A DNA stretch of 64,000 nt from Paenibacillus apiarius. Its GTDB lineage: Bacteria > Bacillota > Bacilli > Paenibacillales > Paenibacillaceae. Within the stretch, counting starts at the first letter, position 1. Each line of letters opens with the position of its first letter. Below, piece by piece: positions 28,844 to 36,824 of the stretch. The stretch lies in NCBI RefSeq assembly GCF_017052585.1, contig NZ_JAFFHZ010000001.1, positions 620,001-684,000 on the forward strand, in the 5' to 3' direction. The position numbers and the translations under genes were made by a program. The notes under the pieces were generated by a model. That model was given only the letters and a program-made list of their open reading frames with translations. It was not told the origin of the DNA and did no database searches.

Positions 28844-29599
28844 ATGCTATATCACGTGCATTGCTTTGCCGGCCTGGGCGAATTGATCGGACAAGCCGTC
28901 GCGACGGTCGAAGCCGACCGCGCGTCAATCTCCGCAGCAGAGCTGAAAGGAATGATGGCTGTCCGGTATCCGCATGCCGCGCAAGCGGTTTTGCGCGCCT
29001 TTGTGGCGGTCAATCAACAATATGCCGCGGACGACCGCATGATCGCGCCGCAGGATGAATTGGCCTTAATCCCGCCGGTATCCGGCGGAGACGGAACCTC
29101 GGCGTCCTCCGCCGGGACAGGCCCCGTCCGTTCCGGCGATGGCCGATTTGCGCTTATGTATGAACCCATCTCGGTCGAAGCCGTCTCTGGCGCGGTTGCG
29201 CATCCCGACCACGGCGCAGCGCTGCTGTTCATCGGCACGACCCGCGAGCATACGAACGGCAAGCGAACGATGCAGCTCGATTATGAGGCGTACGTGCCGA
29301 TGGCGCTCAAGATGCTCCAGTCCATCGGCGAAGAGATTGCCGCGCGCTGGCCCGGCACATTAACCGCGATTGCTCACCGCTTGGGCACGGTTCCTGTCGG
29401 AGAAGCAAGCGTCGTTATCGCGGTGTCTTCCCCGCATCGGCCAGGCTGCTATGATGCAAGCCGTTATGCCATCGAGCGCTTGAAGCAGCGCGTCCCTATC
29501 TGGAAGAAAGAAATATGGGAGGATGGATCTGAATGGGTCGGTCATCAGCTCGGGGACGAGTCCTGGAATCCGATGACCGAGCCGGATCAGCCCAAGTAA
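28844..29599 (+). CDS. Molybdopterin synthase, fused small (MoaD) and large (MoaE) subunits
   Basis: About 251 residues. Residues 1-82 form a ubiquitin-like MoaD ending in IPPVSGG (Gly81-Gly82). After a linker rich in Ser, Gly and Ala (about 83-105), residues 106-251 are MoaE, with ALLFIGTTREHTNGK, the helix RPGCYDASRYAIERLKQ and the catalytic-lysine region IWKKEIWEDG. The enzyme inserts sulfur into precursor Z to make molybdopterin. MoaD normally needs a free C-terminal Gly-Gly for thiocarboxylation, and here it is internal, so processing seems required. M. tuberculosis MoaX is a precedent for such a fusion. The ATG at 28844 follows AGAAGG. Its 3' end overlaps that of the convergent moeB by 13 bp. 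Confidence 0.93.
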   Translation: MLYHVHCFAGLGELIGQAVATVEADRASISAAELKGMMAVRYPHAAQAVLRAFVAVNQQYAADDRMIAPQDELALIPPVSGGDGTSASSAGTGPVRSGDGRFALMYEPISVEAVSGAVAHPDHGAALLFIGTTREHTNGKRTMQLDYEAYVPMALKMLQSIGEEIAARWPGTLTAIAHRLGTVPVGEASVVIAVSSPHRPGCYDASRYAIERLKQRVPIWKKEIWEDGSEWVGHQLGDESWNPMTEPDQPK

Positions 29600-30663
29600 C
29601 GGTCATGTACGATGCGCGCTTCGACCGGATCTTTCGTCCCGTGCACCAGCACCCTTCCGTCGCGGAAGACGACTAGGCGGTGCGCATCGGCCTGCAAAGA
29701 CACCAAATACGGATTGACCCGCACCTCTCCATGGCGAACAGAACGAAATCGCTCGGCGATATCGTCCAAATCAAGCTCCACTCGATGGGCAGGCCGTATT
29801 TGAACGGTATCCCGGCCGCACAGAATATCAGTCTTGCGGTGATGGGCAGCGCTAAGATACGGATACGCGGCGTCTATCCCGCAGGACGGGCAATCGGGAC
29901 GTTTTGCATCCTTCACTCCGATGGCCGTGTGCTGATTCGTCCACAAGTCGAACGAGACCAAAGTATGGCGCAGCGCTTCATGATGTCCCGTCAGCCACTT
30001 CAACGCCTCGGCCGTCTGATAAGAGACCACCATCTGTACGGCTGGGGCAATAATTCCCGCCGTATCGCATGTTGCCCCGCCAAGCGGCACTGTCTCCAGC
30101 AGACAGTTCAGGCATGGCGTCTCCTGCGGCACAAACATCATCGACATGCCGTAGCTCCCCACACAAGCGCCGTAAATCCATGGGATTCCCTTTTTCATCG
30201 CGTAATCGTTAACCAAAAGACGCGTATCGAAATTATCGGTCGCATCCATAATCAACTGCGCCCCGGCCGCTAATGCGTCTAGTTCGTCAACCGTCACGTC
30301 GGCAACCACCCCGTGCACATGCGCTTCGCTATTAATCGCCTTCAATCGCCGTTCGGCGGCAACCGCCTTCGGCAGACGCTCATCCGCATCCGCTTCGGCG
30401 TACAGCTGCTGGCGCTGCAGATTGCTCCACTCCACATAATCCCGATCCACGATCGTCACCGTTCCAACTCCCGCGCGCACCAGCATTTCGGCAGTGCCTG
30501 ATCCGAGCGCTCCCGCACCGACGATGAGAACACGGCTCTCCTTCAGCCGGCGCTGCCCTTCCGGGCCGATAGGCTGAAAGCGTTCTTGGCGAGAATAGCG
30601 ATCATGGCTTGAATGATTGCTTATTGTCCCATCCGGCACGGCCGACGCTTTCGTCTCCCGCAT
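29587..30663 (-). CDS. moeB: MoeB/ThiF family adenylyltransferase
   Basis: A 358-residue E1-like enzyme that adenylates the C-terminal glycine of MoaD (or ThiS) for sulfur transfer. It has the ATP-binding loop VGAGALGSGTAEML (about 48-61), the conserved SNLQRQ, the DATDNFDTR segment and two zinc CxxC pairs (PCLNC and DCPSC). The C-terminal extension (about 270-358) has no rhodanese cysteine motif that I can see. The position against moaD-moaE and close to moeA argues for the molybdopterin role over thiamine. GGGAGG precedes the ATG. Confidence 0.9.
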   Translation of the reverse strand: MRETKASAVPDGTISNHSSHDRYSRQERFQPIGPEGQRRLKESRVLIVGAGALGSGTAEMLVRAGVGTVTIVDRDYVEWSNLQRQQLYAEADADERLPKAVAAERRLKAINSEAHVHGVVADVTVDELDALAAGAQLIMDATDNFDTRLLVNDYAMKKGIPWIYGACVGSYGMSMMFVPQETPCLNCLLETVPLGGATCDTAGIIAPAVQMVVSYQTAEALKWLTGHHEALRHTLVSFDLWTNQHTAIGVKDAKRPDCPSCGIDAAYPYLSAAHHRKTDILCGRDTVQIRPAHRVELDLDDIAERFRSVRHGEVRVNPYLVSLQADAHRLVVFRDGRVLVHGTKDPVEARIVHDRYLG

Positions 30664-30881
30664 GTCGTCGCCTCCCTCAAGTGTTGCGTGCAGCTGCTTG
30701 ATAATACCCTTTTTATCATCACTACTATTTTACATGAATGCGATTCAAAAGCCTACTTCATCCCTCTCATCCAGCGGACATTCGCTAATTTCGCTTTCTT
30801 CCTGTATTGAATCTCTCCCGCCGAACATACAATGTAGGTGATCGACCGTTTAAGTCCCATCACATGTACTGAGGTGAAGTC

Positions 30882-31491
30882 ATGCCCGCCCCGCGTGTGC
30901 TTATCGGAAGTCCCGTCCGCCAAACAGCGGACATATTGAATCCTTTTCTAACGTCGCTGGAACGGCTGGATGCGAAGCGGCATGCCGCAGACTGCCTGTT
31001 CATTGACGATATGAATCCCCCGAAGCATCGCTTGAGCTGGTTGCGTGATTAGCCGTCAGGCGGTTCGCGCCGGTGTGAGCTTCGCTGAAATCCGCAATGT
31101 GTCCTTCTGGGGAGAGGACCGGCACTTTTGCATCCGTGCGGCAGCTCTGGGTTTTCCATTGTTTGTCGATACGCGGCGGCCGGCCTATCACATCTATCGT
31201 GCTTCGGACCTGCAAGGAGCGGACGCTTATTTGCAGAGCGCCTCTCAGATCCATTCAGACGGCAACGAACACGGCCATAATTAAAAATCAGGCTTCCCTG
31301 CTCAAATCGAGCATTTGTCCTACGCGTGCCATCCTGCCCGTATCCAACATTTCGGTTGGGCGCTACCGGAGGATCGCCGCGCTAAATACGAACGCTACCG
31401 CCGTTTGGATCCTGACGGGACATGGGGCTCCACGGCACAGTACGAATCGATTCTCGATCCTGAGCCGCGGCTGCTGCCTTGGAAAGAGTAA
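30882..31491 (+). pseudogene. Decayed family 2 glycosyltransferase gene(s)
   Basis: Three fragments lie in different frames. At 30882-31052 an ATG with AGGTGA upstream opens MPAPRVLIGSPVRQTADILN and reaches a CLFIDD motif before a stop at 31050. This looks like a GT2 N-terminus. At about 31036-31284 another frame gives VSFWGEDRHFCIRAAALGFP and PAYHIYR, as in the acceptor half of such proteins. From about 31282 a third frame gives IEHLSYACHPARIQHFGWAL, KYERYRRLDPDG and a stop at 31489-31491. The middle of the enzyme, with the DxD region, is missing. Whether one gene or two tandem paralogues decayed is unclear. It interrupts the molybdopterin genes. Confidence 0.75.
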
Positions 31492-31589
31492 CGCCGCGCT
31501 CTTATTCCTGCTGCAAGATGCCTGCATCGTGACTGCTGTTCTGAATCAAGCCTTTGGCTTCCCCACTGGGAAGCTCGCCTTCAGCCTTC

Positions 31590-32870
31590 TTAGCGCCTCA
31601 GCCGCAGCGGGATGATATCCACCCGCGTTCCCGCAGGCATGACCCCGTTCGTCGGCGGAATGCAGATGAGGCAGTCCGCATCGCGAATCGTAATCGTCGC
31701 GTTGGACATATCGATGCCTGCCAGCCGTACCGTAAGGTTCCCGTTCTCATCGGTCGCATAATTGCCCCGAACGAACCGTTCAAAGCGATCCTGCTTCGCA
31801 AACGGCTCCATAAGCGCCGCCGTCATTCGATGAGGACTCGGTTCATGCGCCCCCTGCATGCGCAGCAGCGCGGGACGGACGAACATTTCGAAACCGACAT
31901 AGCAAGCGCTTGGATTGCCGGATAGGGCAAAAAGCAGCTTCCCGTGTAGCAAGCCGACGGTTGTCGGACTGCCTGGACGCATCGCAACCTTATTGAACAG
32001 CAATTCGCCTGACCAATTATTCGTCAGATCGTACATGACATCGTAGTCGCCGACGGACACGCCTCCCGTCGTAACGACGGCGTCGAATTCCTTCATCGCT
32101 TCCATGATGACTGACTTCGCCCGCTCCAGTTCATCGGGAACATGCGGCAGCAGATGCGGAATCCCGCCTGCTTCCCGGACTTGAGCGGCCAGCATGAAGC
32201 TGTTGCTGTTGCGAATCTTGCCCGGCTCCAGCGGCGCAGAGACGTCGAGCAGCTCGTGCCCGGTGGACAAGATTGCCACGCGCGGCCGGCGGTGCACTTG
32301 AACGGTCGCGCAGCCGAACATGGCAAGCAAGGCCATTTCTCCCGCTCCGATGCGGCGGCCGCTGCCCACCATCAGCTCGCCCTGCTCAATCTCTACGCCG
32401 ACAGGCAATAGGTTATCGCCTTCCGTTACCGGCTGCCGCAGCTCCAGCTCGCGCTTGCCGGCAGAGCCGCATTCCGTCGTCTCCTCCAGCTTGACGACCG
32501 CGTCTGCTCCTTCCGGGACCTGTGCGCCCGTCATTATGCGCACTGCTTCTCCCGGACGCAACGAACGGCTTGCAACCGTTCCGCACGCTACCTCCTCCGT
32601 TACTCGCAGCCGGACCGGCTTCTCCAGCCCAGCAGACGCAAGGTCTGCTGCACGGACCGCATAGCCGTCCATCATGGAACGGCAAAAATGCGGCACCGGC
32701 ACATCCGAGCGCACTGTCGCCGCCGCATGTCTGCCGTATGCTTCTTCCAGCGGAATGAATTCCACTCCTCCCGCCTTCATTCGTGACATGACCCTGGATT
32801 GCGCTTCCTGCACGGATATAATCGTGCGATTAAATTTAGGATCTGTTGCATAATTATTGGGCTTCGTCAT
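31590..32870 (-). CDS. moeA: Molybdopterin molybdotransferase MoeA
   Basis: A 426-residue enzyme that inserts molybdate into adenylylated molybdopterin. MoeA motifs are present: FCRSMMDGYAVRAAD (about 62-76), PGEAVRIMTGAQVPEGADAV (about 105-124), LSTGHELLD (about 200-208), TTGGVSVGDYD (about 267-277) and LFALSGNPSACYVGFE (about 313-328). AAGGAGG lies 9 nt before the ATG. It belongs with the fused moaD-moaE gene and moeB, although a dead glycosyltransferase lies between. moaA, moaC and mobA are not in the window. Confidence 0.96.
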   Translation of the reverse strand: MTKPNNYATDPKFNRTIISVQEAQSRVMSRMKAGGVEFIPLEEAYGRHAAATVRSDVPVPHFCRSMMDGYAVRAADLASAGLEKPVRLRVTEEVACGTVASRSLRPGEAVRIMTGAQVPEGADAVVKLEETTECGSAGKRELELRQPVTEGDNLLPVGVEIEQGELMVGSGRRIGAGEMALLAMFGCATVQVHRRPRVAILSTGHELLDVSAPLEPGKIRNSNSFMLAAQVREAGGIPHLLPHVPDELERAKSVIMEAMKEFDAVVTTGGVSVGDYDVMYDLTNNWSGELLFNKVAMRPGSPTTVGLLHGKLLFALSGNPSACYVGFEMFVRPALLRMQGAHEPSPHRMTAALMEPFAKQDRFERFVRGNYATDENGNLTVRLAGIDMSNATITIRDADCLICIPPTNGVMPAGTRVDIIPLRLRR

Positions 32871-32983
32871 TTGCGCCCTCCTTCTATTCGCTGCGGGCTG
32901 TTTCTGTCACGTCAACATGTCTTTGCAAATACATATACACGGTTGCGAGCAGACATGTCAAGGACAGCCCCTGGCAACACAAA

Positions 32984-33006
32984 GAAGGCCGCGCAGAACG
33001 GCCTTC
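32984..33006 (-). terminator. Probable terminator of the heme operon
   Basis: GAAGGCCG and CGGCCTTC form an 8-bp stem with a 7-nt loop, 22 nt past the last heme gene. The following stretch is only moderately T-rich (TTTGTGTTG). Confidence 0.55.
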
Positions 33007-33027
33007 CCTGAAAAAAACGATTCAATA

Positions 33028-34494
33028 TCACCCGGTTGTCGTATAGACGGGCTTCAATTCATTGTCGCGGCTTGCACTGTACGAATACGCATCTTCTCCC
33101 GCCGCTCTGCCGCTGCGGATGCAGTCTGGCATTCCGACGCCTTCATACGGCTGTCCAGCCAAATATACGCCAGGCAGCTCGCGACGAACGGCCTCGCGCA
33201 GGGCGGCAATCGCCTGCACGTGTCCGACCGGATACTGCGGCATGGAGCTCCGTAAGCGGGTAATCTCCACGAATTCCGGCTCGGCTTCAATAGCCATCAG
33301 ATCGAGCAGCTCTTTTTTCACCGTTCGTTTCAGCGCATCGTCCGGCCATTCCACGCGTTCTTCATCACCGGCACGGCCGATATAGCAACGAACGATAAGT
33401 TTGTCCTCGCTGCTCGTGTGCGGCCATTTGATAGAAGTCCACGTACAAGCGGTAATGGCTCTTCCTTCCTTGCGGGAAATAAGGAAGCCGGTCCCGTCCA
33501 CCGGCATTTTAATCTGCGTGCGGTCGAATACGCTGACGACATTCGCCACCGACACATGATTGATGGCCTGAAGCGCGCTAACATCGACGTGCGCATCCAG
33601 GAATGATGCCGCGTGATAAGACGGAGTCGTCACGACGATGGAAGACGCCTCCAACGTGCTGCCATCCTGCAAAGCAATGAGGTAACGGCCGTCATCCTGC
33701 TTGTCGAACCTTTCCGCGCCGGCGCCCAACCGAAGCTCGACCTTGTCCTTCAGCACTTCTTCCAGCCTCTCGACAAGCGATGTCAAGCCGTTCCGGAACG
33801 TCAAGAACATCGAGCCCTTCGCCACATCCGGCAGTCCGGGCAGCGATTGTCCCGCCTTGCGGTTCGACTGCATCCCGCGGATTAGGCTGCCATGCTTGCG
33901 CTCGACTTCCCCGAATTGCGGAAATGTGGCCTGCAGGCTCAACTTGCTCATATCCCCCGCATAAATGCCGGCCAAGAGCGGTTCCGCCACGTTCTCGGTT
34001 ACTTCCTTGCCCAGGCGCCGGTCCAGAAACGAGCCCAGCGACTCGTCATCCGGCGAGGTGCGGGGCTTCTTCACCAAGTCCATCAGGGCCCGCATCTTCC
34101 CGAAGACGGAGATAAGGCCCGTCTTGGCGAACGGACCCAATTCCGTCGGAATGCCAAGCACGAGCCCCGGCGGCATGCGGTACATTTTGCCCCGCCGTAC
34201 AATATATGTTTTTTTGGCATGCGGATTCGTCGCCACGAGCTCCGATTCCAAACCTAAATCGCGCGCTAAATCAATCATCGGCAGCTTGCGCGCAAGAAAG
34301 GAATCCGGTCCCTTCTCAATGACGCAGCCTTCCTTCCGCAGCGTTTCTATCTTGCCGCCCAAGCGTGAAGCCGATTCGACAACGGTGACCGACAGCGTTT
34401 GGCCGCGCTCCTCCGCTTGCTTCACCGCATAATAAGCGGCCGATAGTCCCGTAATTCCTCCGCCGATAATGACAAGATCCCGCGAACCATTCAT
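33028..34494 (-). CDS. hemY: Coproporphyrinogen III oxidase, HemY/CgoX
   Basis: A 488-residue FAD enzyme of the PPO family. The N-terminal FAD site reads LVIIGGGITGLSAAYYA (about 7-23), and the second ribose-binding segment is VVESASRLGGKIET. A C-terminal flavin segment, VYLAGQPYEGVGMPDCIRSG (about 452-471), closes the domain. In Gram-positive bacteria this protein oxidises coproporphyrinogen III to coproporphyrin III in the coproporphyrin-dependent heme pathway. It is the last gene of the hemE-hemH-hemY operon, 19 nt after hemH. AAGGGG precedes the ATG. Confidence 0.95.
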   Translation of the reverse strand: MNGSRDLVIIGGGITGLSAAYYAVKQAEERGQTLSVTVVESASRLGGKIETLRKEGCVIEKGPDSFLARKLPMIDLARDLGLESELVATNPHAKKTYIVRRGKMYRMPPGLVLGIPTELGPFAKTGLISVFGKMRALMDLVKKPRTSPDDESLGSFLDRRLGKEVTENVAEPLLAGIYAGDMSKLSLQATFPQFGEVERKHGSLIRGMQSNRKAGQSLPGLPDVAKGSMFLTFRNGLTSLVERLEEVLKDKVELRLGAGAERFDKQDDGRYLIALQDGSTLEASSIVVTTPSYHAASFLDAHVDVSALQAINHVSVANVVSVFDRTQIKMPVDGTGFLISRKEGRAITACTWTSIKWPHTSSEDKLIVRCYIGRAGDEERVEWPDDALKRTVKKELLDLMAIEAEPEFVEITRLRSSMPQYPVGHVQAIAALREAVRRELPGVYLAGQPYEGVGMPDCIRSGRAAGEDAYSYSASRDNELKPVYTTTG

Positions 34495-34513
34495 GTTGTG
34501 CCCCTTCTTTCTT

Positions 34514-35467
34514 TCAAGCTCCCAATTGATTCAATTTCATGACGACATCCGCAAGCGCTGACATATATTTCGGATCATCATTCAGCATGCGAATGCGTTT
34601 AAAATTCATATTCATGCGTTCTGCCGACTGCGTCGCCTCGATATCCAAGTCGTACAGCACTTCCAAATGATCGGACACGAATCCGATCGGTGCGGACAGC
34701 ACATGCTTCACACCCTCTTGGCGCAGCGCATCAAGCGTATCCAATATATCCGGCCCCAGCCACGGCGCAGCAGTTCGTCCGGCGCTCTGCCAGGTGAAGC
34801 GCCATTGTCCTTCCTTCAATCCGCAGCGCTCCGCAATGGCGGAAGCAGTCGCATTCAATTCGTCCGGATACGGATCGTTCATTTCTAGGATGCGTGCCGG
34901 CAAGCTGTGCGCACTGAACAGCACTTCCACTTTTTCACGGGACACGCCTTCCGACACATAAGCGTCCAATTGCTCTTGAACGCGCTCTGTCAACGCATCT
35001 AGCAAATCGGGATGCAGATGGTAGCTATTCACGCATTTCAGCGCGATATCCCGCTTCTCCGCCGCTTCCTGCGCGCGTTTGTTGTAGCTTCCCACGCTCA
35101 TTACGGAATAATGCGGCGCCAACACCACGCTGACAGCTTCGCGAATGCCATTCTGCGCCATCGCGGCGATGCCGTCCTCAATAAACGGATCGACATGCTT
35201 CAGGCCCTGATAGCACACATATTGCACATCCGTTCCTTCCGCCGCGCGATCAAGCATGCGCTGCAATCCTTGGACTTGACGGTCGGTATGCTCGCGCAGC
35301 GGAAATACTCCGCCCACAATCGCTTCATACCGCTCTGTAAGCTCCTGCAGCTGCTCTTCCGAAGGCGGATGTCCACGGCGAATATGCGTGTAATACGGCT
35401 CTATTTCTTCCATGCTGCGCGGTGTCCCGTAGGACATCACGAGAACTCCTACTTTGCGTTTACCCAT
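34514..35467 (-). CDS. hemH: Ferrochelatase (coproporphyrin ferrochelatase, CpfC)
   Basis: About 317 residues. The enzyme inserts Fe2+ into coproporphyrin III in the Gram-positive pathway. The N-terminal VGVLVMSYGTPRSMEEIEPY, the catalytic-His segment LFSAHSLPARI (about 183-193) and the acidic motif near the end (PIGFVSDHLEVLYDLDIEA) match the family. The short length without a C-terminal Fe-S extension matches the Bacillus type. I chose the ATG at 35467, 8 nt after GGGAGG; an ATG ten codons earlier is less well placed. It lies between hemE and hemY. Confidence 0.96.
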   Translation of the reverse strand: MGKRKVGVLVMSYGTPRSMEEIEPYYTHIRRGHPPSEEQLQELTERYEAIVGGVFPLREHTDRQVQGLQRMLDRAAEGTDVQYVCYQGLKHVDPFIEDGIAAMAQNGIREAVSVVLAPHYSVMSVGSYNKRAQEAAEKRDIALKCVNSYHLHPDLLDALTERVQEQLDAYVSEGVSREKVEVLFSAHSLPARILEMNDPYPDELNATASAIAERCGLKEGQWRFTWQSAGRTAAPWLGPDILDTLDALRQEGVKHVLSAPIGFVSDHLEVLYDLDIEATQSAERMNMNFKRIRMLNDDPKYMSALADVVMKLNQLGA

Positions 35468-35506
35468 CTCTTCGCCTCCCTCTTGTATCCGGTACAACGT
35501 TCTATT

Positions 35507-36553
35507 CTATTGTTTGGCGAGTACCCCGCTGGAATAAGAATGGATGAAATCCGTTAATTGCTTCAATTTATCTAGCGATGCTTCCGGGAACAGCCCATGG
35601 CCGAGGTTGAAAATATAACCCGGCTCCTGCAAGCCCTCATCCATGATGTGGGCCGCTTCGCGTGTGATAACTTCCATCGGGCCTGTAAGCACATATGGAT
35701 CCAGGTTGCCCTGCACCGCAAAGCGCCCGCCCAGACGCCGGCGCCCTTCCTGCATCGACACGCGCCAATCCAAGCCGATCACGTCAGCCTGCAGCTCTCG
35801 CAAGCAAGGCAGAAGCTCGCCTGAGCTTACGCCCGGGAAGTAAATTTTCGGCACATCCAAGTCAGACAGCTCCGCATAAATGCGTTCTATCGTCGGCAGC
35901 ACAAAGCGCTTGAAATCACGCGGCGACAATGAACCTACCCAACTGTCAAACAGCTGGAACGCCTTGCTTCCATGCTTCACCTGAGCGCGAATATAAGTGA
36001 TGACCATATCGCCCAGCTTATCCATCAGGGCAAACCATATTTCGGGCGTGTCATACATCATTGTCTTCGTACGGATATACGACTTGGACGGACGCCCTTC
36101 GATCAGATAGCTCGCGATGGTGAATGGAGCTCCCGCGAACGTGATAAGCGGAACCTTCAGCTCCGCATCCAAGATGCGAATCGTCTCCAAAATATGTCCC
36201 AGATCGCCTTCCGGATCAACCGGCTTCAGCCGTTCGACATCGGCAGCGCTTTGAATCGGATTGTGAATGACAGGTCCGACTTGGGCCACGATATCAAAAT
36301 CAATGCCGATGGAAGCAACCGGATTCATAATATCGGAATACAAAATCGCCGCATCGACGCCGAGCTTGTTCACGGGCATCATGGTGACTTCCGCAGCCAG
36401 TTCGGGCTGGCGGCATATTTCAAGCAAACTGTATTTCTCTTTGATTTTGCGATAATCAGGATCATAACGTCCCGCTTGTCTCATGTACCATACAGGCAGC
36501 CGATCCACTTGTTCTCCTCGGCATGCACGCAAGAAACGATCATTATAATTCAT
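35507..36553 (-). CDS. hemE: Uroporphyrinogen decarboxylase
   Basis: About 348 residues. The enzyme decarboxylates uroporphyrinogen III to coproporphyrinogen III. The family signature PVWYMRQAGRYDPDYR lies near 19-34, the catalytic Asp-containing AILYSDIMNP near 73-82, and the conserved GLDWRVSMQEG near 245-255. I chose the ATG at 36553, 6 nt after GGGGG; an ATG 8 codons upstream has no site. It is the first gene of the heme operon, behind a sigma-A promoter (36607-36635), and diverges from phoX. Confidence 0.97.
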   Translation of the reverse strand: MNYNDRFLRACRGEQVDRLPVWYMRQAGRYDPDYRKIKEKYSLLEICRQPELAAEVTMMPVNKLGVDAAILYSDIMNPVASIGIDFDIVAQVGPVIHNPIQSAADVERLKPVDPEGDLGHILETIRILDAELKVPLITFAGAPFTIASYLIEGRPSKSYIRTKTMMYDTPEIWFALMDKLGDMVITYIRAQVKHGSKAFQLFDSWVGSLSPRDFKRFVLPTIERIYAELSDLDVPKIYFPGVSSGELLPCLRELQADVIGLDWRVSMQEGRRRLGGRFAVQGNLDPYVLTGPMEVITREAAHIMDEGLQEPGYIFNLGHGLFPEASLDKLKQLTDFIHSYSSGVLAKQ

Positions 36554-36606
36554 CAATAACCCCCACTTTGACGGCATTGTGCAATTTGTTACAACCCACC
36601 GTTTCC

Positions 36607-36635
36607 ATTATGCCCCTTTTCTCGTCAAGCCACAA
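36607..36635 (-). promoter_or_regulatory. Sigma-A promoter of hemE-hemH-hemY
   Basis: On the minus strand, TTGTGG (36630-36635) and CATAAT (36607-36612) are 17 bp apart, about 55 bp before hemE. Confidence 0.55.
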
Positions 36636-36666
36636 CCGGACCTTCCTGCGAAGCTATGACAATCTG

Positions 36667-36727
36667 TTGACAAAAATCACCCAGATGTGAACAACTTCTG
36701 ACATTTTATCACACAATTTCTTAAAAT
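36667..36727 (+). promoter_or_regulatory. Putative PHO box (PhoP-binding repeats) and -10 of phoX
   Basis: Hexamers resembling the PhoP consensus TT(A/T/C)ACA recur every 10-11 bp: TTGACA 36667, CACCCA 36678, TGAACA 36688, CTGACA 36698 and ATCACA 36708. A -10-like TAAAAT lies at 36722-36727. The implied start of transcription near 36734 would place the repeats at about -21 to -67, where PhoP binds in B. subtilis. The downstream gene encodes an alkaline-phosphatase-type enzyme. The second hexamer is a poor match. Confidence 0.55.
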
Positions 36728-36824
36728 GCCGATAACACCCCGGTTACAAGTAACTTTTACCTTTATAGTGACGAGCTAACGCATTCACAATCAACTTCTT
36801 CGTCATCATTGGAAAAAGGGAGAG

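Noticed and set aside
31131-31142. GGCACTTTTGCA, resembling a palindrome unit of the repeat class
   Set aside because: It lies within the glycosyltransferase remnant (DRHFCIR codons) and has no partner at 51 or 62 bp.
32871-33027. Molybdenum-cofactor riboswitch before moeA
   Set aside because: The gap is short and holds mainly the heme operon terminator. I could not trace the conserved core of that riboswitch class.
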